Shown piece after piece: positions 8,921 to 19,200 of a stretch of 55,225 bases of DNA. The stretch is from an uncultured Clostridia bacterium (GTDB taxonomy: Bacteria > Bacillota > Clostridia > Christensenellales > CAG-314). The stretch lies in contig CANQGD010000007.1 of the NCBI GenBank assembly GCA_947601445.1, positions 1 to 55,225 on the forward strand, written 5' to 3'. Position 1 is the stretch's first letter. Every line of letters begins with the position of its first letter. Below the pieces are notes generated by a model that was not told the origin of the DNA, did no database searches, and worked only from the letters and a program-made list of their open reading frames with translations. A program made the position numbers and the translations under genes.

Positions 8921-11500
8921 TTACTTGTTTACTTCGTTTCCCACAAAGCTCACTTCCCACAGTCTGGAAAGAGGACCGTTGAAGGAGGTACGATCGGATT
9001 CGGGAGTAAGCGTGCTTGTATCGATTACATTACTGTTCCACACAAACATATCGCTACGTTGATAAGTGGGAAATTCCACAGCCAAATCCATTACAAGGTC
9101 AAGGCAGTTCGCGTAGATACTTTTACGCGTCGCTTGGTTCAATGTTTGACGAGCTTCGTCTATTTGTCTGGAAAGTTCTGTAACAATCTCCAACTCTTCG
9201 GTATACTCGCCCGTAGCGTTAAGTCTGATTGCGCGATAACCCCAGTTGTAAGTAGAACTTGCCTGAGAATCGATGTGGTAAACCTGATACATATCGGGGT
9301 CTACGCCGCTGCCCCAAGCTGCCGCCCATACGGTAAGATCGCCGGTGTTGAGCTTTTTCAATGCGTTGATGTCTTTTTGCACCGTAATGTCAAATCCCAA
9401 TTTGTTGAGAATTTCCGCCGCATTGTGCATTGCGTTGTAAGCGGGGTGGTCTTCGCTGTCGCCCGCGATAGTAAACGTATATTTAAGCTTGTGATTGCCG
9501 TCCGTAAGAACACCGTCGCTTCCCCTGCTGTACGTGTGGTCGGATTCATCCAACTCTTTCTGACTGAGCGCTCCCGTGGAGTCGTATGCGTAGTACTGAC
9601 CATTTTCGTCGGTTTCTGCCGGATATGCCCAAGACGCACGAGTCATAGGTCTGTAAATAGCATAGGAATAACCGCTGTAATAAGCTGTGCAAAGACTTGC
9701 GTCTATCGCGTGCATAATTGCCTTACGTACTGCAATATCGGGAACTTTTTCCGCGTTTATACCGATATAGCCGTAACCGTTTGTCATTATTTCGTCATGT
9801 TCGTAACCTTTGCCGTAGCTGTTGACGGTGTCGATGTTTTCCTGTTGACAGTTGGGTTCGGCAAAGTGAATATCTCCGTTGTGCAAACTTTCCAACATCA
9901 TCTTGGCGTCTACCACCTGGTAGTTTACATATTTGATGTTGACGGGAAATTCGAAATATTCGTTGCGTTCGTAGTGAACAACGTTGTTCTGTCTGAACGT
10001 GTCGGAAGTTACAGTACCCGAACCGGTCGCCGTTGTTGCCTTGTATGGACCTGCGCCTACAGGAACTCCTATCTTTTCGTTGCTGTTGACGACGTCGTTC
10101 ATAAAGTCGATGTCTCCCATGGAAACGCCGAAGTGCTGTTCATAGTCAAACAGGTCGATCTGTTCCTGGTTGGAGTAGTAATACATAGGCGCAACGGTAA
10201 ATCCGAAGTTCCAGATAGCTTTGGGGTCGATACCCTTGATCCTTATTTGCAAAACTTCGTTACTGCCTTCCTTGACGCTGCCGTCTGCATTGTATTGAGG
10301 TATTTCGTAAGTTTTGGTCTCGCCATTTACGTTTTTAAATGTGACGGGAGCCTTGCGGTTGGCAAACTCGATACCTTTTACATTGTAGATACGGTCACTT
10401 TCATCCATGGCATTGAAGTAATCCTGCATTGCTTTGGCGGTAAACTCCGAAATAAGGTTGTTTGCCGTTTGCCACATCGTGATTACTTGCAAAATACCCG
10501 TCGTTGTATTTCCGGGAATGTTGGCATTGTAGACGGCGTTGATAGCCTGATCTCTGGTCCATCTTCTGCTGTCTTCGCCGAATGTGTAATTGAATTTCTT
10601 GTTGGTATCATCCCAACTGAGATAACCTTCGTTGTAAAGGAAAGCCTCGGTGTCCGTGTTCAGTTGAACTTGGTCGTGATTAAACTTTATATCCTCGGCG
10701 GTACCGACGGCAAGAGTATAATCGCTTTCCAATTCCTTGCGGAACAGTTCTTTTGCACGGCGATAGTCTTCAAGCAACGTGAGATAACCGTTGTAAGTTT
10801 GCGGATTGTCCTTTGCCAATTCCGTATAGTAATCGACCTGGTCTTGCAAAGCCGCTTCCATTTTTTCATCCGTAGCGACGTTAAGATCCTTAAATTCATC
10901 TTCAAACAGGTCGGAAATTACACTGTAAAGTCTTTGAACTCTATCCCAACCTTCACGCTCGAATCTTTCCTGCGCGCCTTCCTGCTGACTTTCGTCCTTT
11001 TGCTGCGTACGATACTCGGCAAGACCGTCTATTTCGGAAGAATAAACCGTTGCGCTGCCCGTATAAGCGGGATCGAGATACACATACAGATTGAACAATA
11101 CGTCTTTCATGGTAAGCGGCGAACCGTTGCTGAATTTGAGATCGTTTTTCAATACGAATGTGTAAGTTGTATAAGAGTTGTCAACGGTGGGATTTACTGT
11201 GTTTCCCGTAGTTTCCTGACCGTAGTCCAACACTACGCAAGACTCGTTTTCGCCGTAAGCGACATTGCCGTCCTTATCAGAAGAAAGCATACCTATCTGC
11301 GTCATGCCGATGATACTTCCGTCTGTTGCCGATGTGCTGAAAAACGGATTGAACACGCCGTCCAATTCTCCTATCGACAGTACGAGACGGTCTGTTTCAT
11401 TGTCGAATGTGGTTTTTTTGCAAGCGGCAAGGGCAAACATACAGGTTGCTGCCATCACTATCGCAATCAAAACCGTAATAATTTTCTTTAACTTTGTCAT
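8921..11500 (-). CDS. oppA: Oligopeptide-binding lipoprotein OppA (SBP family 5), enlarged
   Basis: An 859-residue solute-binding lipoprotein. The signal peptide ends in the lipobox LAAC with Cys27 as the lipidated residue, so it is anchored outside the membrane. It has family-5 features such as FSNGSPLTMKDVLFNLYVYL near the N-terminus and the RKAIMHAIDASL segment in the second half. Usual length is about 520-600; here about 250 extra residues lie between the two halves, including a helical, Glu/Gln-rich stretch (after DGLAEYRTQQKDESQQ). A clear AAGGAG site precedes the ATG. It is the receptor of the Opp importer encoded immediately downstream. Confidence 0.88.
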   Translation of the reverse strand: MTKLKKIITVLIAIVMAATCMFALAACKKTTFDNETDRLVLSIGELDGVFNPFFSTSATDGSIIGMTQIGMLSSDKDGNVAYGENESCVVLDYGQETTGNTVNPTVDNSYTTYTFVLKNDLKFSNGSPLTMKDVLFNLYVYLDPAYTGSATVYSSEIDGLAEYRTQQKDESQQEGAQERFEREGWDRVQRLYSVISDLFEDEFKDLNVATDEKMEAALQDQVDYYTELAKDNPQTYNGYLTLLEDYRRAKELFRKELESDYTLAVGTAEDIKFNHDQVQLNTDTEAFLYNEGYLSWDDTNKKFNYTFGEDSRRWTRDQAINAVYNANIPGNTTTGILQVITMWQTANNLISEFTAKAMQDYFNAMDESDRIYNVKGIEFANRKAPVTFKNVNGETKTYEIPQYNADGSVKEGSNEVLQIRIKGIDPKAIWNFGFTVAPMYYYSNQEQIDLFDYEQHFGVSMGDIDFMNDVVNSNEKIGVPVGAGPYKATTATGSGTVTSDTFRQNNVVHYERNEYFEFPVNIKYVNYQVVDAKMMLESLHNGDIHFAEPNCQQENIDTVNSYGKGYEHDEIMTNGYGYIGINAEKVPDIAVRKAIMHAIDASLCTAYYSGYSYAIYRPMTRASWAYPAETDENGQYYAYDSTGALSQKELDESDHTYSRGSDGVLTDGNHKLKYTFTIAGDSEDHPAYNAMHNAAEILNKLGFDITVQKDINALKKLNTGDLTVWAAAWGSGVDPDMYQVYHIDSQASSTYNWGYRAIRLNATGEYTEELEIVTELSRQIDEARQTLNQATRKSIYANCLDLVMDLAVEFPTYQRSDMFVWNSNVIDTSTLTPESDRTSFNGPLSRLWEVSFVGNEVNK

Positions 11501-11530
11501 AGTGTTTCTCCTTGTTGGTATCGCTCCGCA

Positions 11531-12673
11531 CTACTGTGCAAGCGTAAAAATTGAGTTAAAATCGGTTACAGTTACTTTATCGGAGTCATACTCTCCGTAT
11601 ATTGCTTTTGACAAATATTGGGTTATCTCTGCATCGGACATTTCCAAATTCTTTTTATCCGACCAATCGACCGAATATGTGCCGGAAACAGTCACACCGT
11701 CGATTATCGGCGAACTCGCCGTAGTGCTTTGAACGGACAGCGCCAAACCCGCGAACTCTATTCGAGTGCTGTCCGGATAGGGTTTCAAAGTCAATTGAAT
11801 ATTTTCGAAATTGACATTTTGAATTTTGGCATTGGCGCCGAGAGTATCGAACAAGGCATATCCGGGAATTCTGGTTGTACCCATATTACCGACGGTTATA
11901 TTGCTTATCGTAAATCCGTTTCCTTGCAACGCTCTGTCGAACAGACCCCTGCTGTTGCCGAAGTTGACGGAATTGCCTTCGCAATCTACATTGTCGGTAA
12001 GCCAAATGCCGTCCGAAGTTTTTAACGCAGCTACAAGCTCGCTGTAATCGGAAACAAATTGCCAAACGCCTTCTATCGATTTGACGTAAACGCGCACCTC
12101 GTTACTTTCCTCTCCGCCGGGGTGAACAAAATCTTCATCCCATTCGGTTGTCAATGCTTCATCGGAATAGTATCCGAGGAAAGTACGATCCTGACGGCGC
12201 AGATTGCTGCCGTAACGACTGCTGTCGCTGAATTTTTCTCCTTGCTGTACACGGTAGCTACCGAGCAGCTCCGGCTCCTTGCCATCCACCACCAGATATA
12301 CGCCGTAGCTGTAAACTATTGCCTTTTCCCATTTGGCGTATAGTGTGGTATCGTCGTTGACTCGGGTGTTGAAATCCCAACGCTGTGTGAGTTCCGGATC
12401 GGTGTACCATCCTTCAAACACAAAACCGGCTTTGGTAAATTTGTAATTTTTGTAATTGCTGATGTCTATGATATAGGAACCGGGTTTGTATCCGTGATAG
12501 ATTTCGTTCATCACGTTGGTAGAACCGTTATCCAAGACGCCGCCGTCAAATTCAAATGTGACAATCACCATTCCTTCAAGGCTTTGTTCTTGCGAACCGC
12601 AGGCGCCGAGAATCCCCAATGTCAACGTCAACATCAACAAGACGACTATTACAGCCCATAATTTGATTTTCAT
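11531..12673 (-). CDS. Lipoprotein with InlB/Flg_new repeats and a beta-helix-like half
   Basis: A 380-residue lipoprotein with lipobox LGAC (Cys25). Residues about 34-115 form a Listeria-Bacteroides (InlB/Flg_new) repeat: VTFEFDGG, then GFVFEGWYTDPELTQRWDF and DDTTLYAKW. A second, weaker copy follows (RTFLGYYSDEALTTEW). The C-terminal half has short strands such as GLFDRALQGNGFTISNITV and NAKIQNVNFENIQLTL, typical of GLUG-like right-handed beta helices. Such proteins are surface adhesins or ligand binders. It lies 30 bases before oppA in the same unit, which suggests a role in holding or presenting substrate. Function is not known. Confidence 0.75.
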   Translation of the reverse strand: MKIKLWAVIVVLLMLTLTLGILGACGSQEQSLEGMVIVTFEFDGGVLDNGSTNVMNEIYHGYKPGSYIIDISNYKNYKFTKAGFVFEGWYTDPELTQRWDFNTRVNDDTTLYAKWEKAIVYSYGVYLVVDGKEPELLGSYRVQQGEKFSDSSRYGSNLRRQDRTFLGYYSDEALTTEWDEDFVHPGGEESNEVRVYVKSIEGVWQFVSDYSELVAALKTSDGIWLTDNVDCEGNSVNFGNSRGLFDRALQGNGFTISNITVGNMGTTRIPGYALFDTLGANAKIQNVNFENIQLTLKPYPDSTRIEFAGLALSVQSTTASSPIIDGVTVSGTYSVDWSDKKNLEMSDAEITQYLSKAIYGEYDSDKVTVTDFNSIFTLAQ

Positions 12674-12712
12674 TGTTTAATCCTTTTTTTCAGTTGTTTT
12701 TGTAACTTTTAC

Positions 12713-13285
12713 TCAATAAGTAAATACAATGTCGATTGTTACGTTAAATTCGTTGGAAACAAACGTGATACCAAGATTGCCGACATGATTTTTGACAACT
12801 TGCATCGTAATGTTCATCCCGCTGATAGACGTAAGCAATATCTGGGAATAGCCGATTACATCCTTTTCACTGCCGCCCTTGACGGTTGCGTTCAAAGATT
12901 TTTTGCTTGCCTCATATCCTGTCACAAAGTACTGTTCGTCCAATTTGAGATTGGGTAAAAAGTTCGACGTGACGCTTTCGGTGCCGTTTTCCGTCGTTTC
13001 GGTATAAGGCTCGGTTGTGTGTTCGTTTATCTCATTGATTTTTTTGGATGTTTTTGTCCAAGAGTATCCGCTGTCCGTTTTGTTGTAGACGGTGTTGCTG
13101 CTGTACTGAACAAGATTTTTATTTTTTGTTTCCACAGATACTTCTATTTTGGTTGCATCGGACACTTTTGCGTAAGTTTGTTGCAAACTGTCCAATGCCT
13201 TTTGCCCCTTTGCGCAGCCTGCGCAAAGTACGATCACAAGCGCGAGCACTGCCGAAAGTATAGCCAAACTAAGTTTCTTTTTCAT
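12713..13285 (-). CDS. Small lipoprotein of unknown function, coupled to the subtilase gene
   Basis: A 190-residue protein with a signal peptide ending at LCAGC (Cys24 probable lipid site; the -3 residue is Cys, so the lipobox is slightly atypical). The mature part is Ser/Thr/Lys-rich, with predicted amphipathic strands (TKIEVSVETKNKNLV, LNATVKGG, EFNVTIDIVFTY), like small all-beta lipid- or ligand-binding lipoproteins. Its ATG overlaps the stop codon of the giant subtilase by one base (TAATG), so the two are translationally coupled and may act together, for example as a chaperone or anchor. I recognise no named family. Confidence 0.7.
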   Translation of the reverse strand: MKKKLSLAILSAVLALVIVLCAGCAKGQKALDSLQQTYAKVSDATKIEVSVETKNKNLVQYSSNTVYNKTDSGYSWTKTSKKINEINEHTTEPYTETTENGTESVTSNFLPNLKLDEQYFVTGYEASKKSLNATVKGGSEKDVIGYSQILLTSISGMNITMQVVKNHVGNLGITFVSNEFNVTIDIVFTY

Positions 13286-16200
13286 TACAGGATACCTCCT
13301 TTGAGTACCACGTATGCCGCCGCAAGCAAGACGTTCAATCCCGCCACCGTGGCAAACAATCCGTTTATGGGTGCATGAGCGATCACTTCCGCCGTATCGA
13401 TAACGCCCGTGTCGTTAGCAGCCTTGTTCCAAGCGTCGATGTACGCTTGATAGGGTTTCAGTTTGGTTTCGTACGTTTCTATTTCTTCGTCGGTCAGCGT
13501 GTGTATAATCGAATACGCTTTTACCAACAAATCAAAGTGTTCTTCGGTGATTTCCTCCGGTTTGAGATCGCCGAACAATTCGCTGAGCAAATCCACGACA
13601 TGGTCGATATAATCTTTGTCGATTTCTCCATCGAAACCGGAAGCGGCTCTGTATTCGGCGCTCTTTTCATCGAGAATATTCTTTGCGCTTGCATATCCCG
13701 CGTCTGCGAGTTGCTCGTTAAGCGCAGCCTTTCCTTCCGAATTCAAAGCGTTGTAACTTTGCAGCGCGCTGCTCAACGCCTTGTAGGAGTAAACCGTGTC
13801 GTCCATATCGAACAAGTGAGTGATTGCATGAAGCGCAATATCCACATTGTAACTTTGCAATGCACTGTTGTAGAAATCGATGTAACTGCCGTCTACGAAT
13901 CTAAGCTCGTTTTTGTTGGCTTGCAACATGTTGTAAGCAGTTATCGCGTCATTGATCTGATTGGTCGCATAACGGTCAACTTGCGAAAGTTTTTGCAATG
14001 CTCTGACGGACCTGATAAATTCAATGGCATATCTGCCCATTGTTTCTTCACCGTATACAATATCGCCCTGTGCGTTTCGTTCCTCGTTGAAAAACGCTTT
14101 GTAAATGGGACTGTCATATCCGGAAGAATTGGAAGGAATTTGCATTGTCAGTTTTTTCTGTCCTACCCATCCGTAGAAATGACTGTAATAGTACGCGTTG
14201 CTGTAATAGTATGAGATTTCGCCCGCGTCTTCGTAGTTGAAATAGAAGTCGTATTTGTACAGGTCGTCCAAATAGGGGAACTGTCCCGGCTGCATATACT
14301 CTTCTTCGGGGTCTAAGGGCGGAGTTGTACGTATTTCGTTTAATACGTTCGCAACGCCTTCGAGCGCGGGAGCATAGTAGCTTTGGAATACTACTCTTTC
14401 CAAATTGACGCAACCCGCAAATGCATAGTCGCCTATTGCATTCAATGATGCCGGCAAGGTGAGTTCCGTCAAATACCTGTTGTTCATTGCCGCCATGAAG
14501 CCGATACGCACTGTACCGTCCAGCACGTTGTAACTTCTATCCGTCTTTTGAGTGGGATATGACGTCAAAACCATTCCGTCGGTTTTTTTGATATACAATA
14601 CGCCTTTGTCGATACGAATACCCGTACCGTTGTAGGTTTCGCTGCCGTTGTGCGTAAATGCTCTGAAATGTTCCGCACCGGAAATCGCGCCGTCCGCCTC
14701 CGTGAGTTTGTCACCGACGTTGATAGTTTCGATCAATGTTCCGCTAAATGCGGCAGACCCGATTTTTTCGATGTCGGGAGCGACGAAAGAAGCGAGCGAA
14801 CTGCACATTCCGAATGCACCCATTCCGAGTTCTTTCAAATTGAGCGCAACAACGTTTGTCAGATTTTCGCAATAGAAGAATGCTCTGTCTCCTATCTTTT
14901 CCACCTTGGGCAATTGAATACTCGTCAGACTTGTATTAAGGAAGAACGCATATTCTCCTATTTCGGTTACGTTGTCGAAATCGATGGACGACACATTCAT
15001 AAGGAACATGCTTCCATCCTCGATACGCGGATAAAAGGCGTTGACGCCTATCTTTATAAGAGATTTTGACCGCACGGTTTGCAACGCGCAGTCTCCTTCG
15101 AACGCGCTCTCACCGATTTCCGTTACATTATTCATAGAAACGGTTGTCAAGCCGGAGATTCGCTGCAAATTATAATCGATTTGAGAACACATATAGAATG
15201 CGAAACTGCCCAGCTTGGTTACGCCGTTTATTTCCGCTTCCGTAAGCGAAACGCAGCAAGCAAATGCATAATTGCCTATTTCACTGCCTTCGGTTTCGAT
15301 TGTGACGGACTTTAAGCGAGTTCCGACAAATGCGTAATCTCCTATATTCGCCTTGCCTCCGAAAGTTACCGAAGTCAAGGTACCCTCTTTCGTTACAACC
15401 AAATCGAAAGAGTTTGTTTCCGTGTTAAGACGGTATCCGTATTGACCCGCAAATGCGCCTTCACCGATTGTGACGTCTTTTTCTCCGAAATTTGCGGAGG
15501 TGAGAGCCGTATTCTCAAACGCAAACCGTCCTACTTCCGTAATATTGAGCAAATCTACGGTAGTGAGCAAGTTGCACCCTGCAAATGCGTGGTCGCCAAT
15601 TTTCGTACAGCTTGTCGGCAAAGTCACCGAGGTGAGAGACGTGTCGTTCATAAACGTTTCGTCGCCGATTTTTTCGATTTTGGTGTCGCCGAGATTTATC
15701 GTGCGCAATGCCGTCGAGGCAAATGCGCCGTTGCCAATGGATTCCACCGTTGCGGGCAATGTGACGCGGTTAAGTCTTGTGCAGGAATTGAACGCGTCGC
15801 TGCCGATGATTCTGAGCGCTGAACCGGAAGCGTCAAAAGAAGTAATTTGAGAGCCGGAGAAAGCTCCTGACACTATTTCGGTAACGCTTGCGGGCAAAGT
15901 AAAGCTGGTTTGAGTAAACATTGTGGGAACAACATACAGCAATACCGTCTTGTCCGCGTTGTAAACCACGCCGTCCTCTACGTTGAATTGACCGATTTTG
16001 AAAGTCGTGAGACCGTTGCAACCCACAAATGCGTTCGCCGCAAATTGCTCGCAATTTCCGTCGAATACGACGCTTTCCAAACGGGTGCAACCGTTGAACG
16101 CGTCATCGCCGAGATACGTCACGTCTTTGACTATTTCCACATTACGCAAATTGATGCATCCGTAAAAAGCTCTTTCGGGAATCACGTCGCTGTAAATTTT

Positions 16201-19200
16201 CAGCGGATTGGAACGGGAGTGTTTGAGCCCCGTACAACCTTCGAACATTCCTTCCGTAAGACGCGTAAATTCTCCCAATGTAACGGTAGTCAAGCCCGTG
16301 CAATCCTTGAATGTATAGGAGTAATTGGGATCGGCACCCGCAATAGGATAATGCGGAAGACTGCTGCGGCGCAGGTTGGCAAGGTTAAGCTCGGTAAGAG
16401 ATTTGCAACCTTCGAACGCAGACGCACCGAGTCCGTAGGGACGAGCAAGTTTGTTGGAACCGACATTGGACAATTTTTCACAATGATAGAACGCATAATC
16501 GTTGATCATGTGAACGTTGTCCAAATTGATTTCGGTAAGTTTGTCGCATCCGTCAAACGCATGCAATGCTATCGTTGTAAGTTTGCTGTCTTCGCCGATA
16601 ATTACCTTTTCAAGCGCTATGCAGTGATAAAACGCATACGCTTCTATCGAAGTAACAGTATCAGGTATGGTTACGCTTGTTACCGTCGTGTTGTCGTAGG
16701 GCGTACGTTTGAGGTCGAGATTGTATTTGTCGTCCTCGGGCAGTTCGACGGAGTTGTCCATACTGAAATGGCAGAATGCGAATGAATTGATATACATCAA
16801 TCCCTCATCGTCGGGTATTACAACGTCGCCGCCCCAACCCTTGTAAGCTATAAGCTGACGGCTGTCGTTGATTACAAATTCACTCTTTACATTGACCGCG
16901 CAACTTGCCTGCAACACATTTTCCTTGCCGTCCAATTCTACGGAAAGCGTGATACGGCAATTGCCTTCGGCTTGCGCAGTAACTTCGCCCTTGGATGTTA
17001 CCGTCGCTACACGCGGGTCGGTAGTTCTCCAAATCAATTTGTAACGACCTTGCGAAGTTTGAGCAATAGCCGTCGCTTCGCCGTCGGAACCGTCATTATC
17101 ATCCGAAATAAGCTGTCCCTCGAGATTCCAAGGTTTGATTTGCGGTTTAAGCCTTATTACCTCGGACGGATAGAAGGAAATACTTGCACTACCGCTGAAA
17201 TAATTTACGCTGCCCGTTTCGCCTATATCAGAATAGTCGATGTCGCTTGTAAATGCATGCAACGTATCATAACCGCTGAACTTGACCTCTTCGAGCCCGA
17301 CTTGATCGTATCCGCTGCGATCGTCGGAAATACGGTCGGTAACCGTCACTTGGATGGTGTGTGTTTCACCGCCGCTTGTAAACGATACGGTTGTACTGCC
17401 CTGTTTGCGTCCTTCCACAATACCGCCGTGAATAGCCGCTACGGATTCGTCCTCGGTATTCCAATCAAGCAACGAGAAGAATTGTTCAATGTGATTGCTT
17501 GTTGTATTCAGTTGATCTGTCGATACATCCAGCGTATAGGAGGGATCGGTACTTACAACGAAAGGTGTGAGATCGAGCGTTTGACCTATATCCAACGTGA
17601 TCTGCTTGTGCTCTTCGTCTATATCCAAATTTTTGTTGTCCGTTTCGGGCAGAGGTATACGGATAAGTCTGTTGTTCAACGCATAGTCGTCCAACATAAA
17701 CAGAATGCAGTCCGGCATCAGCGAATTTCTGATATTGTCAATATAGTTGGTGATTTCCACCTCCAACTTTGTTGTGCTGCTGCGCGTTTCCTGATAAATG
17801 GGAATTGCATTGTCGTTCAGCGGCTGGACGTCTATCATCTGTTCGCCGTATTCGTTTATATCCGGAGTTCCGTCGGCATTCCACGCCTGGTTAATAACAA
17901 TAGGACGTGCCGACATTGCATAATGGTTGTCGTATATCTCCAAATCCAAATAATACTGCCACTTGCGCGTACCCGTGTTGTACTTGGAGCGGAAAGAATA
18001 TCCCGTGACGGTAGGAGCTTCCGTATCGACATAGAAACTGAAAGTATAGGTGTCTCTTGCGTTGCGTTCGCTCTCCCAATCCAACGAAGCCGTCATGGTT
18101 ACTTCGAACTTTTCGTTGTTGTTTCCGAATGCGCCGTTTATACTGCCCGTTGTGGGGTCCACCGTCAAAATATCGAAATCGAACATCGAAAGTTCCATCT
18201 CGCAAACATAGGGCATCGGACTGCCGTTGAAGTGCGCCTTGTAGCAGTTGTAATCATCCATCGTCCACACGGTTTCGCCCGTGGATGTGTTGCGAATTTC
18301 CACATGCAACTGCTTCGCATTGCGCAGCAATCCCGCATAAATCGCATATAATTGACTTAGCGTAGTAGTCTGATATGACAATGCGGCGTGTTCTTCCGTT
18401 GCGGGAATGGGATTATATCCTGCGGGCAAATCGTAAAGATAAGTGCCCATGGGAATAATGTAATCGTAGTAATACAGGGCATACGGGGTAGTCGCCGTAT
18501 AATCTGCTTTTATTTTGTCCTCATCGTCGATGGCGTTGTTGTGCGCGGTTGTTTCCACCTCATAGTAATCCTTATCGAAGATGGGAGCCTCGCCCCAATC
18601 TCCGTAGAAAGCAAGGAACGGAACATTGAGGTCTACGCCGTCCGCAGCCTGACTGTCCAAAGTCACAAAGCCTTCAACATACATACCGTTGACAAAACTG
18701 TCGTTGAGGTACGCTTTGTCTGCGGCGCTCAGCGTGATTTTAACGGTGATTTCCGCCGTTTGTCCCGCCGGTACCGTCACTACGTCTCCGGAAAGAGTTC
18801 CGTCGCCCGCAACGGCATACTGTGTGTTGTGAGAAAGCATATATGCCATTTCCGCAACGTATTTTTTATCCGCGGAAAGAGACTCGGTAAATGTGTAGTT
18901 GCCCAACTTGTAACTTACCGCACCGTCGGAGATATTTCTCAGATAGAACGTCATCTGATAAACACCCGCACGGGCAGGATCGTCCCACAACTCCAATTTG
19001 GTGGTATTCATTACTTCGCCGTTTTTATCTTTCGTGTACAGATATGCGGGAGTGGTTGTCGCTTTGAGAATATCCGCAATACCTGCGCCCTGTTTGCGCG
19101 GCGAATAGGGATTTCCCTCCTTGTTCAACACAATTGTCGCCGTGGACATCAGCAGTTGATTGACAAGATCGCGCTTTTGCGTGACCGAAAGGTCTTCGTC

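Noticed and set aside
9059-11491. Plus-strand open frame of 810 codons opposite oppA
   Set aside because: The minus-strand oppA has a clear signal peptide, family motifs and ribosome site. The opposite frame has no recognisable domain and is open only because of codon composition.
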